From assembly GCA_031384695.1 (NCBI GenBank), contig JANNAV010000292.1, forward strand, positions 1 through 13,860: a stretch of DNA of 13,860 bases, given 5' to 3'. Positions 1-6,636 of the stretch are shown here, piece by piece. The position numbers and the translations under genes are program-made. Within the stretch, counting starts at the first letter, position 1, and the number at the start of each line of letters is the position of its first letter. The notes under the pieces were generated by a model. The model had not been told where the DNA came from. It did no database searches and saw only the letters and a list, made by a program, of their open reading frames with translations. This stretch comes from JANNAV01 sp031384695. GTDB lineage: Bacteria > Pseudomonadota > Alphaproteobacteria > Rhodobacterales > Rhodobacteraceae.

Positions 1-434
1 TCTACACCCACCTCGCCCCGCATCTGATCCGCCTTGGTGTGGCCATGGTGGAGCAACCCCTGCCCGCCCAAGCCGATGATATGCTTGGCGAAATCGCCCG
101 CCCCCTGCCCGTCTGCGCCGACGAATCCTGCTTTGACCGCGCCAGCCTCCCAGCCCTTAAAGGCAAATACGACCTCATAAACCTGAAACTGGATAAAACC
201 GGCGGCCTGAGCGAGGCGCTTGCCACCCGCACCCTTGCCCGTGAGATGGGCTTTGGCATCATGGTGGGCTGCATGGTCGGCTCGTCGCTGGCGATGGCCC
301 CGGCCACCCTTTTGCTGCGCCACGCCGCTTACTCTGATCTTGACGCGCCGCTGCTTCTGGCCGAAGACCGCAGCCACCCGATCCGCTATTCCGAGGCGGG
401 CATCCACCCACCCACCACCGAGCTTTGGGGCTGA
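1..434 (+). CDS. dgcA: DgcA-like N-acetyl-D-glutamate racemase / dipeptide epimerase, 3' part
   Basis: This is the C-terminal part of an enolase-superfamily enzyme; the 5' end lies outside the window and the frame is open from base 3. Visible active-site landmarks, in order, are VEQPLP (Glu of the EQP metal ligand), ADES (Asp metal ligand), KLDKTGG (second catalytic Lys), GCMVGSS, and DLD near the C-terminus, the position of the DxD motif that contacts the substrate ammonium group in L-Ala-D/L-Glu epimerases. The family epimerises the alpha carbon of dipeptides such as L-Ala-D/L-Glu from peptidoglycan; a recognised branch, DgcA, racemises N-acetyl-D-glutamate in D-glutamate catabolism. The D-amino-acid transaminase 3 nt downstream supports a role in D-amino-acid use, so I prefer DgcA, but the upstream gene (dgcN would be decisive) is not visible. 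The superfamily call is secure; the substrate is inferred. Confidence 0.8.
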   Translation, partial: YTHLAPHLIRLGVAMVEQPLPAQADDMLGEIARPLPVCADESCFDRASLPALKGKYDLINLKLDKTGGLSEALATRTLAREMGFGIMVGCMVGSSLAMAPATLLLRHAAYSDLDAPLLLAEDRSHPIRYSEAGIHPPTTELWG

Positions 435-437
435 ACC

Positions 438-1295
438 ATGCGCATTGTCTACCTGAACGGCGAGTATCTGCCGGAATCCGAAGCCAAAATCTCGATCTTT
501 GATCGCGGTTTCCTGATGGCCGACGGGGTTTACGAGGTAACCTCGGTGCTGGACAGCAAGCTGATCGATTTCGACGGCCACTGCACCCGCCTTGCGCGGT
601 CATTGCAGGAACTGGCAATGCAGGCCCCCTGTTCGGACGCCGAACTGCTGGTGATCCACCGCGAACTGGTGACGCAGAACGAACTGACCGAGGGCCTGAT
701 CTATCTGCAGGTCACCCGTGGCAACCCCGGCGACCGTGATTTCGCCTATCCACCCGCCGATACGCCGCCCACCCTGGTGCTGTTCACTCAGGCCAAAACC
801 AACCTTGCCGACAATCCCGCAGCCCTGACCGGCTGGAAGGTGATCTCGGTGCCCGATATCCGCTGGGCCCGGCGCGATATCAAGACCACCCAGCTTTTGT
901 ACCCGTCGATGGCGAAAATGGCTGCAAAAGCCGCAGGTTGCGATGATGCCTGGATGGTGGAGGACGGCCATGTCACCGAAGGCACCTCCAACAACAGCTA
1001 TATCATCAAGGACAACCGCATCATCACCCGCGCCCTTTCCCACGCCATCCTGCACGGCATCACCCGCAGCGCCGTGCTGCGTTTTGCAGCCGAGGCACAG
1101 ATGGAGGTTGATGAACGCCCCTTCACCATCGCCGAAGCGCAAGCAGCCGACGAGGCCTTCATCACCTCGGCAGGCACTTTCGTGATCCCGGTGGTGCAGA
1201 TCGACGGTGTGGATATCGGCGCAGGCACCCCCGGCCCCCGGGCCAGCCGCCTGCGCGAGATCTACCTTGATGAGATGCGCCGCGCCGCGATTTGA
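438..1295 (+). CDS. dat: D-amino-acid transaminase (PLP fold type IV)
   Basis: The 285-residue product has the usual length of this family. It transfers the amino group between D-amino acids and 2-oxo acids using pyridoxal phosphate. Landmarks are the N-terminal FDRGFLMADGVYE segment (Tyr32 matches Tyr31 of Bacillus DAAT), QVTRG near residue 91, RRDIKTTQLL with the Schiff-base Lys149, and EGTSNNSY with Glu181 next to the pyridine nitrogen. The Bacillus carboxylate-trap motif R-x-H is here Arg100-Asp-Phe102: Arg is kept and His is replaced by Phe, so the substrate range may differ. The related enzymes BCAT and aminodeoxychorismate lyase are less likely given the D-amino-acid context. The ATG starts 3 nt after the epimerase stop, which indicates an operon and probably coupled translation. 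The stop lies 3 nt from the stop of the convergent RTX gene. Confidence 0.88.
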   Translation: MRIVYLNGEYLPESEAKISIFDRGFLMADGVYEVTSVLDSKLIDFDGHCTRLARSLQELAMQAPCSDAELLVIHRELVTQNELTEGLIYLQVTRGNPGDRDFAYPPADTPPTLVLFTQAKTNLADNPAALTGWKVISVPDIRWARRDIKTTQLLYPSMAKMAAKAAGCDDAWMVEDGHVTEGTSNNSYIIKDNRIITRALSHAILHGITRSAVLRFAAEAQMEVDERPFTIAEAQAADEAFITSAGTFVIPVVQIDGVDIGAGTPGPRASRLREIYLDEMRRAAI

Positions 1296-1298
1296 GGC

Positions 1299-3059
1299 TC
1301 AACCCGCACCAAACACCACCGAACCCGGCCTTAGATCGGCAACCTGCACTGATTTCAGCAGCGCCACCTGCGTGCCGAACACCAGCACCCGCGTATCCGC
1401 ACCTTCCTGAAGCAAGCTGATTTCCGAAGGGTCCGTCGCCATGGGATCGGGTGCCAAAGGATCAACCAGCACCAGAACCTCGGCTGCCGGATCAAAATCG
1501 GTCAGGGTGATCACGCCGCCCTCATCCGCATTGCCGAAACCATGGAACGTATCCACGCCCGCGCCACCGCTGATCACATCGCCATTCTCGCCGAAAAGCG
1601 TATCCGCACCCGCGCCGCCAAACAGCGCATCGGCCACGGAATCGCGCGGATCATCAACGTCGCGCGCATCAATACTGTCATCGCCATCGCCGCCATCCAA
1701 TGTGGCGGCCCCGCGCACATCCTCAAGAACGTCGCCGCCCGCGCCGCCAAACAGCACATCCGTGCCCACTGAAGGCGCGCCGCCATCCACCAGACCATCG
1801 CCGCTCAGCGTGTCGTTGCCATCACCGCCGTCCAGTTGATCATCGCCAAATTCTCCGATCAACTGGTCCGCACCGCTGCCGCCGAAAATCCTGTCGTCGC
1901 CCGCGCCACCAAGCGCGAAATCATCGCCCGCGCTGCTCATGATCAGATCGTTATCGCCACCACCGTCCAGCACATCGCGGCCGCCGCCGCCAAACAGGCT
2001 GTCATCGCCCGCCGCCCCGTCCAGCGTATCATCGCCACCCAAACCGGCCAGTTCTTCGCCCAAGGCGGTGCCGGTCAGGCTGTCATTGCCCGCCCCCGCG
2101 CCCGGTTCGGGCACCAGACCCGGCTCCAACAGATCGGTCGAATCGCCGATCTGCAAGGTGATCCGCGCCGCATCCGCGTTGGCCCCGCTCACACCCACCA
2201 AAGTCGCCACCACCGAATTGCCGATCAGCACCTCGGTGCCCGATCCATCCGCCAACTCGTGCAACAGGAATGACGAAGGCCCGGACGGGAGTTCTTTGGC
2301 AAAGATCGCCAGAGATTCGCTTGCCGGATCGAAATCGCTGACGCGCACCGGGTCTTGCCCCGCCACCCATTCGACCCCGAAGCGATCCGCCCCGCCCCCG
2401 CCGGTCAGCGTGTCGCCGTCATCACCCACCACCAGATCGTCGCCCTCGCCGCCATTCAGCAGATCGGCCGAAGTATCGCCATCCGCCGAACTCACATCCG
2501 CCACCGCCCGGCCGATCTGGTCCGCCGTCACATCATCGCCGTAGCGCGCCGTCAGCGCATCGCCCAAAGCCCCCGGCAGGTTCCCGATGAGTTCCGTGAT
2601 TGGCAGATCCGCGCGCGGATCAACCCCCACCAGAGCATCATCGCCCGCGCCGCCATACATCTCATCCGCACCTGACAAGCCAAACAGCACATCGCGCCCG
2701 CCACCGCCGCCCATATCGTCATTGCCTGCACCGCCAAACAGCAGATCGCTGTCATCTTCGCCCAGCATCCGGTCATCGCCCAAGCCACCGATCAGCACGT
2801 CGCGCTCCAACCCGCCTTTCAGCGTGTCATCGCCCGCCTCGCCCACCAGCACATCGCGCCCGCTGCCGCCCTGCAAACTGTCCTCGCTGCCCGCGCCGAA
2901 CAGCAGATCCTCGCCACTGCCCCCGGCAATGGTGTCATCGCTGTCGCCGCCCTCTTTGATGTCGTCTTCGCCGGTCGGTGCCACAGCTTCATCGTCACCG
3001 CCGCCCCCCGACAAACCGGCCAGCGCAAACGGTACCAACAGTAAAAACAGCCATTCCAT
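1299..3059 (-). CDS. RTX-type calcium-binding repeat protein with N-terminal anchor
   Basis: I start the protein at the ATG at 3059 (586 residues) because it has a GGGGG run about 7 nt upstream and opens with a hydrophobic stretch, MEWLFLLLVPFALAGL. The in-frame ATG at 3095 adds 12 residues and has no ribosome site. Residues about 3-17 look like a signal or membrane anchor. They are followed by an acidic linker, glycine/aspartate nonapeptide repeats (GGxGxDxLx type) at about 43-147, a short repeat block at 196-224, a beta-rich module at 225-310, a second long repeat block at about 320-500, and a second related module at about 502-586. RTX repeats bind calcium and fold into beta-rolls outside the cell, usually after type I secretion. 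No ABC exporter or membrane fusion gene lies nearby. No enzymatic domain is visible; adhesion or surface-layer roles are guesses. It converges tail to tail with dat. Confidence 0.85.
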   Translation of the reverse strand: MEWLFLLLVPFALAGLSGGGGDDEAVAPTGEDDIKEGGDSDDTIAGGSGEDLLFGAGSEDSLQGGSGRDVLVGEAGDDTLKGGLERDVLIGGLGDDRMLGEDDSDLLFGGAGNDDMGGGGGRDVLFGLSGADEMYGGAGDDALVGVDPRADLPITELIGNLPGALGDALTARYGDDVTADQIGRAVADVSSADGDTSADLLNGGEGDDLVVGDDGDTLTGGGGADRFGVEWVAGQDPVRVSDFDPASESLAIFAKELPSGPSSFLLHELADGSGTEVLIGNSVVATLVGVSGANADAARITLQIGDSTDLLEPGLVPEPGAGAGNDSLTGTALGEELAGLGGDDTLDGAAGDDSLFGGGGRDVLDGGGDNDLIMSSAGDDFALGGAGDDRIFGGSGADQLIGEFGDDQLDGGDGNDTLSGDGLVDGGAPSVGTDVLFGGAGGDVLEDVRGAATLDGGDGDDSIDARDVDDPRDSVADALFGGAGADTLFGENGDVISGGAGVDTFHGFGNADEGGVITLTDFDPAAEVLVLVDPLAPDPMATDPSEISLLQEGADTRVLVFGTQVALLKSVQVADLRPGSVVFGAG

Positions 3060-3183
3060 CGTGAACCCCCGGGCAATACCGGGCAAAACCACCATTGTTT
3101 TCGCGCGGCGTCAACCAATCGCCTAAAATCAAACACAAATCTGCCGCAATCCACCGGATCAGCCGCGATTGTCGCGCAGGCGA

Positions 3184-3924
3184 TCACAAAGCGCTGAACT
3201 CGTCCAGCACCCCGGCCAGAATCGGCGCCAGCCGCCCCGCCCAGCGGGCCTGCTCGCCCGCAGTGCCAATCAGATCATTGCGCAACTCGATCAACAGGTT
3301 AAGCCGCCCCGACCCAAGTGCGTGCCGCTCGATGGCGTCGCCCGGCAGATGGCCCGAATAGGGCTCGTTGTCGCCAACGCAAAGATCGGCCTCGCGGGCC
3401 AGCCGCGCGATCAACGCCTGTGAGAACGCCGCATCGTGATGCGAATACAGCACCCCCACCTGCCAGGGCCGGGCCGGGCGGCCTTTCAGGCAGGGCGTGA
3501 ACGAATGGATCGCCAGGATCACGGTATCCGCCCGCCGCGCCGCCAGTTGCGCGTAGGCGGCATGATAGGGCCGGTACAAGGTCTGCAACCGCCGCTCCAC
3601 CTCGGTTGCACCCAGATGCCGGTTGGCCGGAATGATGGTGCCGTCATAAAGTTGCATCACCAAAGTCGGATCATCCTCGCCCCGGTTCGGATCAATCACC
3701 AGACGGCTGAAATCCGAACAGATACAGGGGCTGTCCAGCGCCACCGCCAGCGCTCGCGCCAGCCCCGCCGCCCCCACGTCATAGGCGATATGCCGCGCCA
3801 TATCCGCCGCACAAATCCCCAGATCGCCGCCCCCCACCGCGTCAGGCACCCGGTTCGATGCATGATCGCAGGTCACCAGCCACCGCCCCGGCCGCGCCGC
3901 ACCGTAAATCTGAAAAGGCTGCAC
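3184..3924 (-). CDS. N-formylglutamate amidohydrolase family protein
   Basis: The 246-residue product belongs to the FGase family (predicted N-formylglutamate amidohydrolases, HutG-like), which cleave N-formyl-L-glutamate to formate and glutamate with a metal centre. Visible conserved blocks are TCDHASNRVP near residue 20, DFSRLVIDPNR near 70-80, the IHSFTP segment with its His near 140, and GDNEPYSG near 180. The start is a GTG: the only nearby ATG (7 nt upstream) is out of frame, and GGGAA lies a few bases before it. No histidine-degradation genes accompany it, so the physiological substrate could be another N-formyl or N-acyl amino acid. It is divergent from pyk with about 170 nt between them. 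The family call is firm, the exact reaction less so. Confidence 0.85.
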   Translation of the reverse strand: MQPFQIYGAARPGRWLVTCDHASNRVPDAVGGGDLGICAADMARHIAYDVGAAGLARALAVALDSPCICSDFSRLVIDPNRGEDDPTLVMQLYDGTIIPANRHLGATEVERRLQTLYRPYHAAYAQLAARRADTVILAIHSFTPCLKGRPARPWQVGVLYSHHDAAFSQALIARLAREADLCVGDNEPYSGHLPGDAIERHALGSGRLNLLIELRNDLIGTAGEQARWAGRLAPILAGVLDEFSAL

Positions 3925-4008
3925 TTGTCATTCCCGCGCCACAAGGATCATGCCGTTTGTCTATCGCCTTCACCGCCGATAGGAAATCCCTTGCGCCGCG
4001 CCCGATCC

Positions 4009-4020
4009 GTTAGCGCTAAC
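4009..4020. promoter_or_regulatory. Perfect 12-bp palindrome GTTAGCGCTAAC, LacI-type operator candidate
   Basis: The 12-mer is its own reverse complement with the central CG typical of LacI-family operators. It lies 77 nt before the pyruvate kinase ATG, in the pyk/FGase divergent region. A weak promoter reading, TTGCGC at 3991-3996 and GCTAAC at 4015-4020 (18-nt spacer), would place the operator over the -10 box, which suits repression. In Rhodobacter sphaeroides the LacI-family regulator CceR controls central carbon genes including those around pyruvate metabolism, and is an obvious candidate; I do not recall its exact consensus well enough to assert a match. Confidence 0.6.
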
Positions 4021-4096
4021 CCATTCCACCGTTGCCCCGCATCCGATTATCCGCCATAACACCGGCGGCCCAATCACCGAAAAAGGAACCCGCCGC

Positions 4097-5542
4097 ATGA
4101 GACGTCTGCGCAATGTGAAAATCGTGGCAACCCTCGGGCCCGCTTCCAATGATTACGCCACCATCCGCGCGCTGTTCGAGGCCGGGGCCGACGTGTTCCG
4201 CCTGAACATGAGCCATGGCACCCATGACGATATCCGCGCCCGCCACGTCATCATCCGCCAGATCGAGGCGGATACCGAACGCCCGATCTGCATCCTCGCC
4301 GATCTTCAGGGCCCGAAACTGCGCGTCGGCACCTTCGCCAATCCATCCGAAGAGTTGACCCCCGGTGCCAAATTCCGCATGGATCTGGATGCCACCCCCG
4401 GTACGGCAGACCGCGTGAACCTGCCCCACCCCGAGATTTTCGCGGCACTGGAGCCCGGCACGCCACTGTTGGTGAACGACGGCAAGATCCGCCTGCGGGT
4501 TGATACCTGCGGCCCCGATTTTGCCGATTGCACCGTCGAGGTCGGCGGCACCATCTCGAACCGCAAGGGCGTGAACGTGCCCGACGTGGTGCTGCCGGTC
4601 GCGGCCCTATCGAACAAAGACCGCAAGGATCTGGAATTTGCCTGCGAGTTGGGCGTTGATTGGCTGGCGCTTTCTTTCGTGCAGCGCCCCGAAGACGTGC
4701 TCGAGGCCCGCGTGCTCGCCAAAGGCCGCGCCGCGATCCTGTCCAAGATCGAGAAACCCGCCGCCGTCAAGGCCTATGACGCCATTCTTGCCGTATCCGA
4801 CGGCATCATGGTGGCGCGCGGCGATCTTGGGGTTGAACTGCCGATCCACTCCGTGCCGCCAATCCAGAAACGCCTGGTGCGTGGCGCGCGGGCGGCCGCC
4901 AAACCGGTGATCGTGGCCACGCAGATGCTCGAGTCCATGATCGAATCGCCGGTGCCCACCCGCGCCGAAGTGTCCGATGTTGCCACCGCCATCTACGAGG
5001 GGGCCGACGCCATCATGTTGTCGGCAGAATCCGCCGCCGGGAGCTATCCGATCGAAGCCGTCACCATGATGAACAACGTGGCGATCTCGGTTGAAAGCGA
5101 TCCCACCTACCGGCAGGTGATCGAGGCCTCGCGCACCGCCAACCGTGCCTCGGTCGCCGATGCCATCGTCGCTGCCGCCCGCGAAATTGCCGAAACCACC
5201 AATATCAAGGCCATCTGCTGCTTTACCCAGTCGGGCACCACCGTCAGCCTTGTCGCCCGCGAACGCCCGCGCGTGCCGATCATCGCCCTGACGCCGCTGA
5301 TCGGCACCGCGCGGCGCATGTGCCTGACATGGGGCGCCACCTGTGCCATCGCCGAACCGCAGGACCGCTTCAAAGGTGCTGTCATCGCCGCCGCCCATGC
5401 CGCGCGGAAACTGGGGTTTGCCACCGAAAAAGATCAGATCGTGGTCACCGCAGGCGTGCCCTTCAACGTCGAAGGCACCACCAACATTCTGCGCGTCGCC
5501 CCCTGCGATGAACGGTTGATTTACCGTGCCGATACGGAATAA
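4097..5542 (+). CDS. pyk: Pyruvate kinase
   Basis: The enzyme converts phosphoenolpyruvate and ADP to pyruvate and ATP in the cytoplasm. The length (481 residues) is normal. Landmarks are ATLGPAS at 11-17, RLNMSHG at 35-41, ADLQGPKLR at 68-76, VNDGKI at 126-131, ILSKIEKP with catalytic Lys217 and metal ligand Glu219, VARGDLGVE with metal ligand Asp243, and the signature block around ATQMLESM at 274-281 through SAESAAG. The C-terminal allosteric domain (about 350-475) has TQSGTTVSLVARERP. The start ATG has an AAGGA site about 9 nt upstream. Expression is probably controlled through the GTTAGCGCTAAC palindrome upstream. A small membrane-protein gene follows 33 nt after the stop and is likely co-transcribed. 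Confidence 0.97.
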   Translation: MRRLRNVKIVATLGPASNDYATIRALFEAGADVFRLNMSHGTHDDIRARHVIIRQIEADTERPICILADLQGPKLRVGTFANPSEELTPGAKFRMDLDATPGTADRVNLPHPEIFAALEPGTPLLVNDGKIRLRVDTCGPDFADCTVEVGGTISNRKGVNVPDVVLPVAALSNKDRKDLEFACELGVDWLALSFVQRPEDVLEARVLAKGRAAILSKIEKPAAVKAYDAILAVSDGIMVARGDLGVELPIHSVPPIQKRLVRGARAAAKPVIVATQMLESMIESPVPTRAEVSDVATAIYEGADAIMLSAESAAGSYPIEAVTMMNNVAISVESDPTYRQVIEASRTANRASVADAIVAAAREIAETTNIKAICCFTQSGTTVSLVARERPRVPIIALTPLIGTARRMCLTWGATCAIAEPQDRFKGAVIAAAHAARKLGFATEKDQIVVTAGVPFNVEGTTNILRVAPCDERLIYRADTE

Positions 5543-5575
5543 TCGCCGCAATGGTTGGCGCATCTGGGGGGTAGC

Positions 5576-5800
5576 ATGGATACCGATCTGATTCTGGTGA
5601 TTGGCACGGTTCTTTGCGCCTTGTCGATTCCATCGCTGCTGGCGGCATTCTCCGAAAGCCGCGCGCCGCGTGCCGGGGCCCTGATGATCCTGATCGGCGG
5701 CGTGATGGTGGTGGTGGCGCTCAGCCAGCATCAGGCGGGCTATACCTTTGCCGAATTGCCCGACGTGTTTCTCAAGGTCATCGCTCGCTATCTGAAATGA
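5576..5800 (+). CDS. Small two-helix membrane protein of unknown function
   Basis: The product is 74 residues when started at the ATG at 5576, which has a GGGGGG run 5 nt upstream; an in-frame TTG at 5555 would add 7 residues and lacks such a site. It has two hydrophobic segments, residues about 4-27 (LILVIGTVLCALSIPSLLAA) and about 38-54 (GALMILIGGVMVVVAL), joined by a short basic loop, then a soluble tail ending in IARYLK. The positive-inside rule would place the SRAPR loop in the cytoplasm. It lies 33 nt after pyk and before the rpmI promoter region, so it is probably the last gene of the pyk transcript. I recognise no named family; it looks like a conserved lineage-specific protein. Confidence 0.75.
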   Translation: MDTDLILVIGTVLCALSIPSLLAAFSESRAPRAGALMILIGGVMVVVALSQHQAGYTFAELPDVFLKVIARYLK

Positions 5801-5818
5801 CCGCCGCCGCGCTTTCGG

Positions 5819-5846
5819 CTTGCAAGCCCGCCACCTGCAATATAAA
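5819..5846 (+). promoter_or_regulatory. Possible sigma-70 promoter for rpmI-rplT
   Basis: TTGCAA at 5820-5825 and TATAAA at 5841-5846 lie 15 nt apart (16 if CTTGCA at 5819-5824 is taken as the -35 box). The spacing is a little short, but this is the only AT-rich box pair in the gap between the small membrane protein and rpmI. Transcription would then begin near 5853, just before the leader hairpin. Weak to moderate support. Confidence 0.4.
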
Positions 5847-5862
5847 CGCCCAATTTCATCCT

Positions 5863-5896
5863 GCGCGACCGGCCTACGTGGCATGCCGAGTCGTGC
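5863..5896 (+). promoter_or_regulatory. Leader hairpin upstream of rpmI, candidate ribosomal-protein autoregulatory site
   Basis: The arms GCGCGACCGGC (5863-5873) and GCCGAGTCGTGC (5885-5896) pair over 11 positions with one bulged A at 5889, one G-U pair (5865:5894) and an 11-nt loop. The hairpin ends 10 nt before the GGAG site of rpmI. It has no T tract, so it is not a terminator. L35-L20 operons in E. coli and Bacillus are autoregulated by L20 binding leader RNA. A similar role here is inferred from position only; I have not compared the structure with the L20 site in 23S rRNA. Confidence 0.5.
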
Positions 5897-5916
5897 CTGA
5901 AACCATGGAGATGGAA

Positions 5917-6117
5917 ATGCCCAAGATGAAGACCAAATCGGCGGCCAAGAAGCGGTTCAGCTTCACGGCCTCCGGTCGTGTGAAGGCCGGCCCTGCCGGC
6001 AAGCGCCACGGCATGATCAAACGCTCGACGAAGTTCATTCGCGATGCCTCGGGGGCCATGCTCCTTTGTGCATCCGATGCGAAAATCGTCAAGAAATACA
6101 TGCCCTACGACCGGTAA
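5917..6117 (+). CDS. rpmI: 50S ribosomal protein L35
   Basis: The 66-residue, strongly basic product begins with the L35 signature MPKMKTKSAAKKRF and continues with ASGRVKAGPAGKRHG and KRSTKFIR, with the typical KKYMPYDR-like end. It is a structural protein of the large ribosomal subunit. I chose the ATG at 5917 rather than upstream in-frame ATGs at 5905 and 5911 because L35 proteins begin MPKMK and a GGAG site lies 6 nt before it. The gene is preceded by its own leader with a stable hairpin, and its TAA stop overlaps the AAGGAG site of rplT. There is no infC upstream, as usual in Rhodobacteraceae. Confidence 0.97.
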   Translation: MPKMKTKSAAKKRFSFTASGRVKAGPAGKRHGMIKRSTKFIRDASGAMLLCASDAKIVKKYMPYDR

Positions 6118-6129
6118 GGAGATAAAGAA

Positions 6130-6495
6130 ATGTCCCGCGTAAAATCCGGCGTCGTCACCCACGCGCGCCACAAGAAGGTCATAAAAGCTGCGGCAGGTTA
6201 TTATGCCGCCCGCTCGACCAACTTCCGCACGGCAACCCAGGCCGTCGACAAGGCGAACCAATACGCCACGCGCGACCGCAAGAACCGCAAGCGCAACTTC
6301 CGCGCGCTGTGGATTCAGCGGATCAACGCCGCCGTGCGCCTGTTCGATCCCGCCTTCACCTATTCGCGCCTGATCAACGGTCTGGCCCTCGCCGGTATCG
6401 AAGTTGACCGCAAGGTATTGGCCGATCTCGCCGTCCACGAGCCCGAGGCGTTCAACGCCATCGCAGCGCAAGCCAAGGCGGCAATGCCCGCCTGA
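6130..6495 (+). CDS. rplT: 50S ribosomal protein L20
   Basis: The 121-residue product begins MSRVKSGVVTHARHKKVIKAA and has the L20 landmarks GYYAARS, RDRKNRKRNFRALWI, INAAVR and YSRLINGL. It binds 23S rRNA early in 50S assembly and in several bacteria represses its own operon through leader RNA. It starts 12 nt after rpmI with an AAGGAG site that overlaps the rpmI stop. A strong intrinsic terminator lies 22 nt after its stop, so rpmI-rplT form a closed two-gene unit, not a continuous operon with pheS. Confidence 0.97.
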   Translation: MSRVKSGVVTHARHKKVIKAAAGYYAARSTNFRTATQAVDKANQYATRDRKNRKRNFRALWIQRINAAVRLFDPAFTYSRLINGLALAGIEVDRKVLADLAVHEPEAFNAIAAQAKAAMPA

Positions 6496-6517
6496 TCCCG
6501 CGACCTGTTCCGATTGA

Positions 6518-6549
6518 AAAAACCCCGCCTGTCACAAGGCGGGGTTTTT
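6518..6549 (+). terminator. Intrinsic terminator after rplT
   Basis: The stem CCCCGCCT (6523-6530) pairs with AGGCGGGG (6537-6544) around a 6-nt loop, preceded by an A run and followed by TTTTT (6545-6549). The A run also lets it work on the minus strand, but its position 22 nt past rplT shows its main use. Confidence 0.95.
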
Positions 6550-6592
6550 GCTTTCACCAACACTATCCCAAAACACTATCCCAAACGCAAAA

Positions 6593-6614
6593 CGGCCCCC
6601 CGAACGGAGGGCCG
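6593..6614 (-). terminator. Probable intrinsic terminator for the VPLPA-CTERM gene
   Basis: The arms CGGCCC-CC (6593-6601) and CGG-GGGCCG (6605-6614) pair with one C/A mismatch and a tight loop. Read on the minus strand, the hairpin lies 22 nt past the stop of the gene ending at 6637 and is followed by TTTTGCGTTT, a broken T tract. Confidence 0.65.
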
Positions 6615-6636
6615 CCTGAAAATCACCTGCCAGACG

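Noticed and set aside
1441..3126. Long plus-strand reading frames across the RTX gene
   Set aside because: They are antisense shadows of glycine/aspartate repeats, with low-complexity Ser/Pro or Arg/His translations; the minus-strand frame has clear RTX motifs.
4607..5884. 425-codon minus-strand frame opposite pyruvate kinase
   Set aside because: Gly/His/Asp-rich translation with no motif, fully antisense to a well-conserved gene.
5614..5916. Long N-terminal extension of the L35 frame
   Set aside because: L35 proteins begin MPKMK, and the extension covers the small membrane gene, promoter and leader hairpin.
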